Below, one piece after another: positions 1 to 9,114 of a stretch of DNA of 51,662 nucleotides. Below the pieces are notes generated by a model. It saw nothing but the letters and a program-made list of their open reading frames with translations. It searched no databases and was not told the DNA's origin. Each line of letters starts with the position of its first letter. The first letter of the stretch is position 1. A program made the position numbers and the translations under genes. This stretch comes from a virus, in IMG/VR virus record IMGVR_UViG_3300021961_000142, positions 1 to 51,662 of that record; one strand, written 5' to 3'.

Positions 1-94
1 GATTCTTCTCATCGATATACTCGATGTCCATTTCAGGAACTTCTGCCTCATAACCAGAGACATGATCAACGTGTACGCCTTCGTAAATGGTCAT
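1..94 (-). CDS. Small acidic protein, 3' end cut by window edge
   Basis: Reading from the ATG at 94 down to base 1 gives 31 residues beginning MTIYEGVHVDHVSGYEAE and running off the window. The piece is rich in Asp and Glu. Its start overlaps the stop of the upstream gene in an ATGA junction (91-94), so the two are probably translationally coupled. It is the last visible member of a four-gene run reading leftward from the promoter at 603-631. I do not recognise the family. Confidence 0.6.
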   Translation of the reverse strand, partial: MTIYEGVHVDHVSGYEAEVPEMDIEYIDEKN

Positions 95-249
95 TTGTTG
101 TTCAAATAAGGGTCAATAACGGAAATGATGTGTTCCCACATCTTACGTTCTTTAGATGTAGGTTGCTTGGTGTTTTGGTCCCAGTCCAATAAAACATTAA
201 CTAGGAACTTACGTTCAGAATCGGTAAGTTTTTCTAATACTGCTGTCAT
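91..249 (-). CDS. Small conserved-type phage protein, 52 aa, unknown function
   Basis: This 52-residue frame starts MTAVLEKLTDSERKF and ends IDPYLNNK at a TGA overlapping the next ATG (ATGA). It is mostly charged and probably helical, with no cysteines, signal peptide or membrane segment. It lies between two other small genes in the same direction with almost no spacing, which is what real genes look like in this genome. No function is assigned. Confidence 0.65.
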   Translation of the reverse strand: MTAVLEKLTDSERKFLVNVLLDWDQNTKQPTSKERKMWEHIISVIDPYLNNK

Positions 250-251
250 GA

Positions 252-380
252 TTAAGATTGCGTAGTGTAGTCAATGTCAATTTCAATGTCTGCATAGTCA
301 TCAAAAAGATCTGGTTCTTCCCAGAACTCTTCCCAATCAGATTCCGTCGCTTCTGTGATGTCCATAAGTTCTTCTTCCAT
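252..380 (-). CDS. Very acidic 42-aa protein
   Basis: The 42 residues starting MEEELMDITEATESDWEE contain about 18 Asp or Glu and no Lys or Arg, so the protein is strongly negatively charged. The start codon overlaps the stop of the basic 61-residue protein upstream (TGATG at 378-382), so a very acidic and a very basic protein are made from the same mRNA. Very acidic small phage proteins are sometimes DNA mimics or host-protein binders, but nothing here identifies a target. Confidence 0.6.
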   Translation of the reverse strand: MEEELMDITEATESDWEEFWEEPDLFDDYADIEIDIDYTTQS

Positions 381-565
381 CAGTAACTGTCCTCCTCGAA
401 GTATGCTTGATCGACATTCTGTGGATTGAATTTCTTATTGCGCTTTTTGCCTGAGTATTGTCCATCACGATCACGGAATCGCTCAGAGTTAGAACGTTGG
501 CGTTTGTCTCGGAGAGATTTACCCCAAGAATTGTGATGGTCATCACGGCGATAAGTACGACCCAT
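380..565 (-). CDS. Basic 61-aa protein, likely nucleic-acid binding
   Basis: The frame starts MGRTYRRDDHHNSWGKSLR and is dense in Arg and Lys through its first 45 residues (RDKRQRSNSERFRDRD, KKRNKKF), ending with an acidic tail. It is the first gene after the sigma70-like promoter at 603-631. Small basic proteins of this kind recur in T4-like cyanophages, but I know of no assigned function. Binding to RNA or DNA is inferred from charge alone. Confidence 0.65.
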   Translation of the reverse strand: MGRTYRRDDHHNSWGKSLRDKRQRSNSERFRDRDGQYSGKKRNKKFNPQNVDQAYFEEDSY

Positions 566-602
566 AGTTGTTTGCGTGAACCTCTTGATTAACTACCTTT
601 AT

Positions 603-631
603 ATAGTACATGAAAAGGGGGGTCTTGTCAA
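603..631 (-). promoter_or_regulatory. Sigma70-type promoter for the 565-to-1 gene run
   Basis: On the minus strand TTGACA (626-631) and TACTAT (603-608) are separated by exactly 17 bp. The first start codon is 38 bp downstream. The -35 box lies in the loop and 3' arm of the terminator hairpin at 616-638. Confidence 0.7.
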
Positions 632-638
632 CCCCCCT
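616..638 (-). terminator. Intrinsic terminator after the tail-fibre block
   Basis: AGGGGGGT and ACCCCCCT form a perfect 8-bp stem around a 7-nt loop, followed on the minus strand by TTTTC. It lies 27 bp past the stop of the 232-residue virion gene. Its loop carries the -35 box of the next promoter. Confidence 0.7.
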
Positions 639-664
639 AAGATAAGTATATTTAATGTGTTGAA

Positions 665-1363
665 TCAATAACCTTGTTCTAGTCTCTCTGCATATTTTTC
701 TGGAGTAGACTCAACATTGCCCCAGTTTGGTGTAGTTCCACCCCTTCCTAGTGTTCTAGTCTCTAGAGGATCAGAAACAGCGATGTACTTATCATCTGGA
801 TTTGTGGTCTCAAATGTTGCTTCTACTGCTTGTGATGATGGTGATGGTTCTGCTGAGAGGTTTGTATCTTCAACAAACTCAACCCAGTTTACAGTATCTT
901 CATTCCAAATATAGATCTTACCATCTTGAGGATATGGAACAGGTGCTTCAAACACTTTTGACTCTTCATTATACTGGAATGAAGGATAGTTCACCAGACC
1001 CTCTGGAGTGATAAACATAAACTCTGTTGAGAAAGTATCACCTTTATTAGATGCCCAAAGAGCAAGTGTATAGGTAGTATTTCTCTTAAGAACAATACCA
1101 TCGATTGCCATATACTCTTGATCGCTACAGATCAAGGTATGACCTTCCATGGGGAATCTCTTTTCGACGACAAGTTTATCAGTACCATTTGAAGTGTCAA
1201 AGAGACTATAACCATAAGAAAGACCAGAGAAATATACATTTGTTCCTACAGGACTTCCATCGGTCATACCAACTCTAATGACATAATTGATTGGGTCTCT
1301 ATCCCAATATTCAATATGCCAATCATGAGATTCAAGATGATACTTAACGTTAATACTGCTCAT
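665..1363 (-). CDS. Putative virion (tail fibre-associated) protein, 232 aa
   Basis: The protein starts MSSINVKYHLESHDWHIEYW and has alternating polar and aromatic residues typical of beta-sandwich phage structural proteins. No signal peptide, membrane helix or catalytic motif is visible. It is the last gene of a 10-kb leftward block of virion-type genes and starts 10 bp after the polyglycine adhesin gene. The C-terminal third (PSPSSQ, ETTNPDDKY, then a Gly/Arg-rich turn) looks low-complexity and linker-like. A tail-fibre or adhesin-chaperone role is inferred only from position. Confidence 0.6.
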   Translation of the reverse strand: MSSINVKYHLESHDWHIEYWDRDPINYVIRVGMTDGSPVGTNVYFSGLSYGYSLFDTSNGTDKLVVEKRFPMEGHTLICSDQEYMAIDGIVLKRNTTYTLALWASNKGDTFSTEFMFITPEGLVNYPSFQYNEESKVFEAPVPYPQDGKIYIWNEDTVNWVEFVEDTNLSAEPSPSSQAVEATFETTNPDDKYIAVSDPLETRTLGRGGTTPNWGNVESTPEKYAERLEQGY

Positions 1364-1372
1364 ATCCTTATC

Positions 1373-2263
1373 CTATGGTTGTAGTTTATAACGAATGTAC
1401 ATAGTTCCTGACTGACCTCTACCAGAGTGATTGCCTCTTAAACCATCACCACTGTTTCCAGGTTGTCCAGCGTTGCCTGCTTGGTTAGAAGTATTGTTGC
1501 CAGAAGTGTGGTTGGAACCACCTCCACCGCCACCGCCTCCGTGGCAGTCTCTTCCAGGGTCTCCACCGTGCTGTCCGCCACGGTATCCACCACCACCAGC
1601 ACCACCACCAGATTGGTCTCCACCAGCACGTCCGCCGCCCTGACCATTCCAGTTGCCGCTATGACCATGCTGACCACCATATCCCGAAGCATTTCCATGG
1701 TATCCAGATTGTCCACCAGCACCGCCCTGACCAGCAGCGCAGCAACCTTCGCCGCCGCCTCCACCACCGCCAGCACCTGCCGCTTGGATTAGAGAACCAC
1801 CTCTTAGAAGTAGGGTTCCTCCCCCACCTCCACCGCCGCCAGCAGAGCAACCATTGCAACCAGCATGGCGACCATGACCACCATGAGCACCACGAGGACC
1901 GCCACCATGACCGCCACCACCGTGGCAACCAGTGCAACCATGACCGCCGCCGCCACCTCCTCCAACGGAGATGTTTAGTGTTTCTGAACTAACAGTATGT
2001 CTAGCAAAGGAGTACCCTCCAGCACCGCCTCCGCCGCCACACTGACCGCCTCCGCCGCCACCAGCACCCCACATACCACATTCGACCCATTTATCGGTTC
2101 CAGCGTCATTAATTGTGAAGGTAGATGATTGTTCACCGTTCCATGTATGATAGCGATACCCACCACTATCACTTACAGAACCACCATTGGCAGACAGTGG
2201 CGTGAAAGCAACACCACCTTTACCAAAACTTCTAATACCAGAAAAACTTGCAATAATAGGCAT
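1373..2263 (-). CDS. Polyglycine-rich tail adhesin-like protein, 296 aa
   Basis: After about 60 ordinary residues (MPIIASFSGIRSFGKGG; WNGEQSSTFTIND) most of the chain is glycine in runs of 4-9, broken by His, Cys, Asn and Gln, with clusters such as GCTGCHGGGG and GCNGC. This layout matches the phage glycine-rich domain family that includes the receptor-binding tip adhesin gp38 of S16-like and T2-like phages, where polyglycine II helices pack as a lattice. A host-recognition role at the fibre tip is inferred. The third-base pattern agrees with coding; the many frames open on both strands here are shadows of the repeats. Confidence 0.7.
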   Translation of the reverse strand: MPIIASFSGIRSFGKGGVAFTPLSANGGSVSDSGGYRYHTWNGEQSSTFTINDAGTDKWVECGMWGAGGGGGGQCGGGGGAGGYSFARHTVSSETLNISVGGGGGGGHGCTGCHGGGGHGGGPRGAHGGHGRHAGCNGCSAGGGGGGGGTLLLRGGSLIQAAGAGGGGGGGEGCCAAGQGGAGGQSGYHGNASGYGGQHGHSGNWNGQGGGRAGGDQSGGGAGGGGYRGGQHGGDPGRDCHGGGGGGGGSNHTSGNNTSNQAGNAGQPGNSGDGLRGNHSGRGQSGTMYIRYKLQP

Positions 2264-2282
2264 CGTATATCCTCCTCAATTA

Positions 2283-2852
2283 TTAGTTGAACGACGAAAG
2301 TTGTCCAAGAACTAACCAAGAACCACTGTTATTCATGATACTAAAGTTAAAGACTTCAGGACGGTTAGCAGTGATAGTTGGGGTCTGACCACCTAACCAT
2401 CTTGTCGTATAGTTTGATCCGTTAATTTGAATTGTTGTGTTAATTCTTCTTGCTGTACCACCTTGGTTAAAGACAATACTGAAACCGTATGCTCTATTTT
2501 GTTCAGTTGGAACGTTAGTAAATCTTGCAGTAATATCACCATTCACTGATGAGTGATAGAAAATTGCAGCATTATTAAAGTTATAGTCTTGGTTTCCAGA
2601 TTGACCGCTGCTGCGGATTTCTACTTCTTCATTAACAGAAGAGAGTCTAGTCATCCCAGAAACATTTAGACTTCCATTTACATCAAATGTATATGCTGGG
2701 TTTGTAAGACTGACACCAACACGATTGTTAGTTGAGTCAATGAACAAAGTTCCAGAGTCAAAACTAAATGTACCCGTACTGTTAAGTGAGATCGCAGGTC
2801 CAGTGTTGGATACCCCCAATCCCCTTAAAGTATTTACTTTAATCTCAGACAT
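2283..2852 (-). CDS. Virion structural / tail fibre-like protein, 189 aa
   Basis: The N-terminal half holds a fibre-type repeat, with short beta-strand phrases such as NRVGVSLTNPAYTFDVNGSLNVSG. The remainder is rich in Asn, Thr and Ser with alternating hydrophobics. The 'NRVGV..TNP...DVNG' phrase is common in trimeric phage fibre shafts and head-domain proteins. A TATAAATA late promoter lies 23 bp upstream of the ATG. The exact place in the virion cannot be read from sequence. Confidence 0.65.
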   Translation of the reverse strand: MSEIKVNTLRGLGVSNTGPAISLNSTGTFSFDSGTLFIDSTNNRVGVSLTNPAYTFDVNGSLNVSGMTRLSSVNEEVEIRSSGQSGNQDYNFNNAAIFYHSSVNGDITARFTNVPTEQNRAYGFSIVFNQGGTARRINTTIQINGSNYTTRWLGGQTPTITANRPEVFNFSIMNNSGSWLVLGQLSSFN

Positions 2853-2874
2853 ACGATTTACCTTCCTGTAATGT

Positions 2875-2882
2875 TATTTATA
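2875..2882 (-). promoter_or_regulatory. T4-type late promoter, TATAAATA
   Basis: A perfect copy of the T4 late -10 octamer on the minus strand, 23 bp upstream of the start at 2852. Confidence 0.6.
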
Positions 2883-2896
2883 TAATAAAGAATTGT

Positions 2897-3352
2897 TTAT
2901 GGAGCGGGCATTGCCAACTGATCGGAACCTTGACCTAGGATGTACCAGTATCCACCAGTTTCAACTGTAATTACTGCACCAGATCTAATTTCAATAGGTC
3001 CAATTGTAGTTCCATTAGTAAATTGTTCGCCAGATGTAGGACCAATAGAAATAGTCTCATTGATGTAATTTCTATTTGTTCTTACAATAGAATCTCTACC
3101 TCTCGATGGTCCACCACCACCAACTGAACCCCAACCAGCATTACCTTGACCGTCAGAGTCTGCTTTATAAACTTCAACACTATCGAGTGTAGTGTTAAAT
3201 CTCATCACACCAAAGTTAGGGGATCCAGGTCTATCACCACTGGGACCAGTTGGTAATTGAAAGACACTGGATGTATTTAGGAATGTTAATTGATTAATCA
3301 AAGCAGCAGTAGAAGTGCTGATCTGATTACCATTAATTTGTTGTAATGCCAT
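2897..3352 (-). CDS. Virion structural protein, 151 aa
   Basis: This 151-residue protein starts MALQQINGNQISTST and carries a short phrase (FGVMRFNTTLDSVEVYKADSD) often found in phage fibre proteins where subunits trimerise, followed by a Gly/Arg stretch (GGGGPSRGRDS) and a beta-rich end. It sits between two fibre-like genes with its own late promoter motif. A fibre or fibre-connector role is inferred from context. Confidence 0.6.
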   Translation of the reverse strand: MALQQINGNQISTSTAALINQLTFLNTSSVFQLPTGPSGDRPGSPNFGVMRFNTTLDSVEVYKADSDGQGNAGWGSVGGGGPSRGRDSIVRTNRNYINETISIGPTSGEQFTNGTTIGPIEIRSGAVITVETGGYWYILGQGSDQLAMPAP

Positions 3353-3371
3353 GGCGCTTCCCTTTTACTAT

Positions 3372-3379
3372 TATTTATT
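3372..3379 (-). promoter_or_regulatory. Late promoter octamer, AATAAATA
   Basis: One mismatch to TATAAATA on the minus strand, 20 bp upstream of the start at 3352. It overlaps the stop codon of the upstream gene. Confidence 0.45.
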
Positions 3380-6300
3380 AGATAGGTAGTTCTCTAATCT
3401 GTAGGATGTCTCCATTTCTAGGTGCATCACCAGAACCAAACACTAGGTTTGTTCCACTTACACTATAGTTAACTGCAGGAACCTGTAGAACACCATTAAT
3501 AGAAACAAGAATACTATTTTCAGAATGACCAGTAGTAATAGCGAATGTCTGAGTTGTACCATCTCCAGTGTAAGTTCTTACGTTATACTTAGCAGCACCA
3601 AGACCGCCAGCACCGTCAACAACTAGATTTCCTTTGATGTGTACATCACCATCAATGCTCATTTGATATCCTGCTTCTGCAGCACCGCCAATACCAAGAT
3701 TTGTATCGGAACCAAATGTAGCAATATCAAAGATGTTGGTATTTGTTAAACCAAACTGATACCATGCTTGGTTATAGTACATCCAACCAAGATTTCCTCC
3801 TGGTGTCCAAGATGTATTATAAACAATATCACCGTCTGCAGGGGTGGTGTAGGTTGTAATTCCAGAAAGATTAGGTTGACCAGCACCATTGTCAGGTGCC
3901 ATCAATGTCGCTTTCAGAATTGTACCATCAGGGTTTGCATAGGTTAACTTCTTAACCTGAATGTTGGTATCAGAAGTGATCTTTCCTTGGAAAGTTGTAG
4001 GACCAGAGAAGATAGATTCTAACTGGTTAGATGCACCACCAAGAACTGTTAGTTTATCGGTAAGAACGAGTTCGGAGAATGTCTGAACTGTAGTATTCTC
4101 TTCACCAATAACATTAAGTTGTGCAATATCACTGCTGGTGATTTGACCTGTAACTGGGTTGATGATCTGGTTTCCAATGAATAGATCACCGTTTGAGTTT
4201 AGACCAGAATAGAATGAAACACCTGCTGCTTCTTTTAGCGACTGAGATAGTCTAACCTGCTCAAAGGATAGAACTTCAACCTGTGCTTGAGGGAATGCAG
4301 TTGAGTAGTTACCAGGACCAAAACCAGTGTATTCAAAAGTATGGTTTCCTGATCTTTGAATGGAGTGTCTTCTTAGTTCAACAGGGATAGGAATAACTGC
4401 ACCTTCAGAGTCAACCTTTAGAGGAATCTTTCTGGTTTCAATATCACCGAGTCTTGCAGTTAAATCAAATGTACCAAGAACACCAGTTGTAGCGTTCCAA
4501 GATAGGTTATTGTTTGATTCAGCAAGGAAATTTTCTGTTGCTTCCTTAGTGATACTTCTCTTAGTATCTTCATTAGGTGTTGGTGATGCTCCATCAGTAG
4601 AATATACTAAACCAACAATAACGTTGTCTGCGATTGATACTGCTGCATCAGGATCTGCGTTTGGATTGTCTCTGTCAAATGCAGGATAAACTTCATTAAC
4701 ATTCTGTGAGAATTGGAAGTTATCAAAGTTTGATGTAGAAGGAGAAACAGATGCATATAGGAAACTTAGATAGTAAATACCATCAGTAACACCACGTTCA
4801 AATGCTTGATACTTTTCGATCTCATAGATGTAGTAAACATCTGTGTATGTTGGGGAACTTACCTCAGAAGATCTGGGTTGAATAACATAACCAGTGATAG
4901 GTTCTCTGGGGATTGGGAATGAATCCTTATCAACAACATAACGTAGTCTGTAGATTCTATCAGTTAGAACACGAGCATCAGGAACACGCTTGATAAATGT
5001 TGTTGGGGTGAATGCAACAGTGCTATATTGTACGTTTGAAGTTAGTGTACTATAGATACTGTTATTAACTGCATCTACTTGTAGATACCATCCACCAACA
5101 ACTGTTTGTCCGCCAATAGTATATGTCGATTCGTCAAACTTTAGTGGACTTCCAGCAGTATTAACTGTTGATGTTGATACAGAAGGACCGTATGGAGTAA
5201 TTGATGCAGACTTAGTTGTTGCTGTTGTAGCACCAGATGATACTAGCAAGCAATAAATCTTGTCGGCAACAGCACTAACACCTGTTCCATCTTGTCTAGC
5301 ACCGATAGTATAACCTTGCGCTTTTGCTGCTGGTGCTCCACTCTGTTCGGTATAACCAAAGAGATATAGTCTAGATGGATTAGCAACTGTTCTAGTTCTT
5401 TGAATATCAATGTTAACCCAGTTAACAGAGATCTCCTCAACGTCACCAAGAGACTTGGGAGGAATAATATGAGTTAGTGTACCAAACTTATCCTTGGTAA
5501 ATGCCTCAGTCTTAAATCCTTTACATCTGAGTGCAGTATTACCGAAGTTGGAGTTAGAGTTAGTGATGGACATGTCAGCACCACTATCTGCAAAGAAGTG
5601 GTCAGCATAACCAACCGCGAACACCGAAACGACCTGAATGAATGCGTCGTTAGATGCTTTAATGTGGCAATGTCTCCATCCTTTCTTATATCTGGTTGAA
5701 CCATCTAGGTGAGCACCTTGACCTGCTTCATCATATGCACCAGTTCCAGTGTTATATCTAACAAATGCTCTGTCGTCTTTTTGTAGAGATAGACCCGTGA
5801 ACTGTGCAACAACCATCGATTTGAAACCAGTGGTTTTGCTACCATCAGCGTGCATACCATTCATACCCCAGACGGATCTTAGGGATAGGTTGAAGATATA
5901 TGGAGATGCAGAGTCAACCGTATCAATCTCAACTTTAACAAGAATGTTTGTACCAACCGCATTACCAGTTGGTTCATCTGACATCTGATAGGTAAATACG
6001 TTCCCTTGTGCAGAGGTAACAGTAAATGAACCATTATAGAGGGTAGCATCTAGTTCAGACTGTGTGCCAGAAGAACCAGTAACACCAGAAATGTTAATTG
6101 AAACACCAACAGAGAAACCATGATTAACTGGATTTCCTAGTTCATCAACGGTTTGTGCAGTTGCCGTCTGACCATTTCTAGTAATTTGTAGAACTTGATA
6201 TTCGTCAGAGATAGGACCAACGATTCTATTTTCTTCGATTCTTGCCTGAATCTGGTCCTGAGAAGGAATACCTGAGGTATCAGGAATTGTAGTGAAACCT

Positions 6301-7067
6301 CTAGAGATCTTCTGGTAGTAAATCTCTAGGTCAGTTCTAGACTGAATATCAGGAATTGTTGAAGTATTAATATCAAAGTTAGGAACAACTTGTCCGTTTG
6401 CCAAGAGATATGACAGTGGATTCCTACCATCAGCAAACTCAAATGCTGTTAGTTTATGGTGAGAGAATGTTGGTTGAATTGTCGAAGCATCATTCTCTTT
6501 ATAGTAAACACCAGTTTGATCACCATCAAAGAATGAGAACTGCCAGAAATAGCAACCACCAGTAACTCTAAAAATTGCCGTTGGTGATGGTTCGTTTGAA
6601 GGTGTAATGCCTAGTGAAGATCTTGTTGTTGGATATGGAATATACTTAGGAACAATTTTAGTTCTTCTTAAGTCAGAACCAATAATTGAACAACCTCTGG
6701 GAACAATAACGCCACCTTCAACGGAGTTAAACTTATACAGAACGTTGTTGGATGATGTTAAGTCAAAGTTTGAGTTTGCATCAAGAGGGGGGATCTCTGT
6801 GTAGAGAATCTCCCCTGGTCTGTTATCGATAATATACTCAGAAGGATAAAGATAAATGCTGAATGCGTCGAATTCGTCGTTTGAAAGACCAACTCTGTAC
6901 GAGAATCTAGCAACCTCTAGCAATGCTCTTTGTAGAGTTTTGAAAGGTCTTAGTGCAGAGTTGCCTCTGTTATCAATAGCATCCGACGAGTCGAAGTCAT
7001 CTGGGTTCACATAAATGATACGCCCAGTTCTAGACGTGATAATATTCTTGAGTCTAGTTAGTGCCAT
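3378..7067 (-). CDS. Large tail fibre-like virion protein, 1229 aa
   Basis: The N-terminus (MALTRLKNIITSRTGRIIYV, then a right-handed beta-helix-like region with SALRPFKTLQRALLEVARF) matches the long structural proteins that T4-like cyanophages carry in place of T4 long-tail-fibre genes. The 'RPFKTLQRAL' phrase is the type seen at the start of pectate-lyase-like beta-helices. The C-terminal 70 residues (YTGDGTTQTFAITTG, SILVSINGVLQVP, NGDILQIREL) are a repeat-type knob found in many phage fibres. There is no signal or membrane segment. A fibre role is likely; the receptor is unknown. Confidence 0.7.
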   Translation of the reverse strand: MALTRLKNIITSRTGRIIYVNPDDFDSSDAIDNRGNSALRPFKTLQRALLEVARFSYRVGLSNDEFDAFSIYLYPSEYIIDNRPGEILYTEIPPLDANSNFDLTSSNNVLYKFNSVEGGVIVPRGCSIIGSDLRRTKIVPKYIPYPTTRSSLGITPSNEPSPTAIFRVTGGCYFWQFSFFDGDQTGVYYKENDASTIQPTFSHHKLTAFEFADGRNPLSYLLANGQVVPNFDINTSTIPDIQSRTDLEIYYQKISRGFTTIPDTSGIPSQDQIQARIEENRIVGPISDEYQVLQITRNGQTATAQTVDELGNPVNHGFSVGVSINISGVTGSSGTQSELDATLYNGSFTVTSAQGNVFTYQMSDEPTGNAVGTNILVKVEIDTVDSASPYIFNLSLRSVWGMNGMHADGSKTTGFKSMVVAQFTGLSLQKDDRAFVRYNTGTGAYDEAGQGAHLDGSTRYKKGWRHCHIKASNDAFIQVVSVFAVGYADHFFADSGADMSITNSNSNFGNTALRCKGFKTEAFTKDKFGTLTHIIPPKSLGDVEEISVNWVNIDIQRTRTVANPSRLYLFGYTEQSGAPAAKAQGYTIGARQDGTGVSAVADKIYCLLVSSGATTATTKSASITPYGPSVSTSTVNTAGSPLKFDESTYTIGGQTVVGGWYLQVDAVNNSIYSTLTSNVQYSTVAFTPTTFIKRVPDARVLTDRIYRLRYVVDKDSFPIPREPITGYVIQPRSSEVSSPTYTDVYYIYEIEKYQAFERGVTDGIYYLSFLYASVSPSTSNFDNFQFSQNVNEVYPAFDRDNPNADPDAAVSIADNVIVGLVYSTDGASPTPNEDTKRSITKEATENFLAESNNNLSWNATTGVLGTFDLTARLGDIETRKIPLKVDSEGAVIPIPVELRRHSIQRSGNHTFEYTGFGPGNYSTAFPQAQVEVLSFEQVRLSQSLKEAAGVSFYSGLNSNGDLFIGNQIINPVTGQITSSDIAQLNVIGEENTTVQTFSELVLTDKLTVLGGASNQLESIFSGPTTFQGKITSDTNIQVKKLTYANPDGTILKATLMAPDNGAGQPNLSGITTYTTPADGDIVYNTSWTPGGNLGWMYYNQAWYQFGLTNTNIFDIATFGSDTNLGIGGAAEAGYQMSIDGDVHIKGNLVVDGAGGLGAAKYNVRTYTGDGTTQTFAITTGHSENSILVSINGVLQVPAVNYSVSGTNLVFGSGDAPRNGDILQIRELPI

Positions 7068-7092
7068 TTATACTTTTTCCTCAGTTGTAAAG

Positions 7093-7100
7093 TATTTATC
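7093..7100 (-). promoter_or_regulatory. Late promoter octamer, GATAAATA
   Basis: One mismatch to TATAAATA on the minus strand, 26 bp upstream of the 1229-residue fibre gene. Confidence 0.45.
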
Positions 7101-9108
7101 AGACGGTGCGTTCTCTTTGATAGAGAACAGGAGTGAAGTCTGCAGTAGAGTCTTCAAATCCATTAACTGCAAAGTTAACACTTCCAGAAGAAGAGTAAAC
7201 CATTACACTTTGTCCAGGACCAATTACAGTTGATGCAGTTCTATTTGTAGCATTTGCTGCAACAGTAGTGTCATAAGCAATGTAATCTTCAGTCTTGATA
7301 TCAACATTACTTACTACTCTTGCAATTCCTCTGGTAGATGCAGCAATGGTTGGAGAATCTTGGAATTGCCAGTAGAAATCACCGTTGCCAGAAACGGTAT
7401 CTTCATTCTCTACCGATAGAGTAATGGTAGTACCATTAATTTCGGCAATTCTTGCAGTATAACCAATTCCAGTACCAGAAACGTGCATACCAACAACGAG
7501 TCCAGTGTTAGATCCAACAGTAATATCAAATGAAGCAGCAGTACCAGTGATAGTAGTTGTTGCAGTATCATTCAATCCAATTGATCCCGCACCAAGAGAA
7601 ACTTTAATATCAGTTCCATCTTTATCTTCTAGAAGATATCCGTAAGGACCAGGAAGAATTTCCAAAACAGTATAGGTATTAACAGCATCGCCTACACCAC
7701 TGGATAGAGTGAACTCTCCCTCAACATCATAAACATAGATTTGATTATAGAAAGGATTCATGACGATTGGGAATGATTGTCCCATTTCTGCCATATTCTC
7801 ACAGTAGATATAAAGTTGTGCATCAGGAACAAGAATGATATTGTCATATGAAGTATCAATCTCGGTATATGCTCCTGCCGTTCCTGGGGTTCCAACCTTG
7901 TTAACACCAACAGTATATTCAACTCCAGGAGTTACGTTCCAAATACCATCTTCAGTAAGACTAATTCTGAGTGGGTGTCCAGTATTTGATGGATCATCCT
8001 GAGTAAATCTGACGATTCTATCTACGTCTTGAGCAAATGCAGATGGATATTCAAACGTACCAGATCTATTGAATAGGAATCTCTCCATTTGGAAGTATGA
8101 AGTGATTGTTCCAACCTCAATAGTGACACCACTACCATTGTCAAGTGTTTCTCCATCAGCAAAGATTTGAAGGAATCCTGATGCTACTTGTGCATATCGA
8201 GTGACAGTAGATGCATCATTATGATCTGCCTCTGTGGTTCCATAAACACCACGACTTACAGTAAAATCATTACCAACAAGACCAGTAATGACCATTAACT
8301 CATCATCAACTCTAATAACATCAGAGATCAAAAATCCTGCTGAGTCAGTGACTGTTAGAGTTGTATCTGCAATTAAGAAAGTAGCACCTTCATTAATTGT
8401 GGTGCTGACAGCATCAGCAGATAAAGCAATAAAACTATCACCAGGATCAATTGGGGAAGCAGCAGTTCCTAACTGTCCTCTGGTGAGGGTTAATGCATTA
8501 CCAGTAACTCCACTAATTGTTGCAATTTCAGCATTTGCGGTTAAGATATCGCCTGGTGCAATTGTACCTACACTATTAGCAATAACAGATGTCGCTACAG
8601 CATCAACGCCATCGATACTTGTAATAAATCCTCCTGCTCTCGATCCGTAAATGATTGCAGTCAGACCTGTTGTTTGACCAGTAACAACTTCTTCATTTAA
8701 GATTAATCCACCAGCAAGACTTCCGAAATCTACAGGAAGTTCAGCAACTGCAGCAACCTTAATTGGAATTTCATTAACGTTTGTTGGTTTAAAAACATCG
8801 TGATATTTAAAACTTACATCGCCATTGGTTCCATTTAGAACTTCTCCAGGATTGAATTCATTATCCTGAATAGCGGGTTCAATGCGAATGATATAATCAC
8901 TAACAACATTTCCTTTTTTGAAAGCATAACCAGCACCATCTAGAGTAGAGACATGGTTATAGTTTCTGATTGCAGTGCGATAGGTTGCACTGGAACCAGT
9001 GTTGCAAACATCAATAATTGCAGATGTCGCTCTATTAATAGGACACTGGTATAGTGTTGTATTTGTAGTCGCTGCGGGTGCCGCTGCTGCTAATCTTCCT
9101 GCTGTCAT
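7099..9108 (-). CDS. Virion structural protein with internal repeats, 669 aa
   Basis: The start (MTAGRLAAAAPAATTNTTLYQ) leads into a long beta-rich chain. Two copies of a repeat can be seen around residues 190-310: a Gly-Asp turn, then 'ISGVTGNALTLTRGQLGT' and 'ITGLVGNDFTVSRGVYGT'. A similar phrase occurs in many cyanophage and pelagiphage virion proteins. No catalytic motif is visible. It is 6 bp downstream of the 432-residue fibre protein and probably shares its transcript. Confidence 0.65.
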   Translation of the reverse strand: MTAGRLAAAAPAATTNTTLYQCPINRATSAIIDVCNTGSSATYRTAIRNYNHVSTLDGAGYAFKKGNVVSDYIIRIEPAIQDNEFNPGEVLNGTNGDVSFKYHDVFKPTNVNEIPIKVAAVAELPVDFGSLAGGLILNEEVVTGQTTGLTAIIYGSRAGGFITSIDGVDAVATSVIANSVGTIAPGDILTANAEIATISGVTGNALTLTRGQLGTAASPIDPGDSFIALSADAVSTTINEGATFLIADTTLTVTDSAGFLISDVIRVDDELMVITGLVGNDFTVSRGVYGTTEADHNDASTVTRYAQVASGFLQIFADGETLDNGSGVTIEVGTITSYFQMERFLFNRSGTFEYPSAFAQDVDRIVRFTQDDPSNTGHPLRISLTEDGIWNVTPGVEYTVGVNKVGTPGTAGAYTEIDTSYDNIILVPDAQLYIYCENMAEMGQSFPIVMNPFYNQIYVYDVEGEFTLSSGVGDAVNTYTVLEILPGPYGYLLEDKDGTDIKVSLGAGSIGLNDTATTTITGTAASFDITVGSNTGLVVGMHVSGTGIGYTARIAEINGTTITLSVENEDTVSGNGDFYWQFQDSPTIAASTRGIARVVSNVDIKTEDYIAYDTTVAANATNRTASTVIGPGQSVMVYSSSGSVNFAVNGFEDSTADFTPVLYQRERTV

Positions 9109-9114
9109 TGTTTT

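Noticed and set aside
1431-1937. Several open frames over the polyglycine gene on both strands
   Set aside because: The repeated GGN codons leave every frame open; only the Gly frame has a sensible start and late promoter context.
4360-4689. Plus-strand open frames inside the large fibre genes (also near 5749, 8288, 9806)
   Set aside because: They have no ribosome-binding site and lie opposite well-supported fibre genes, so they are antisense shadows.
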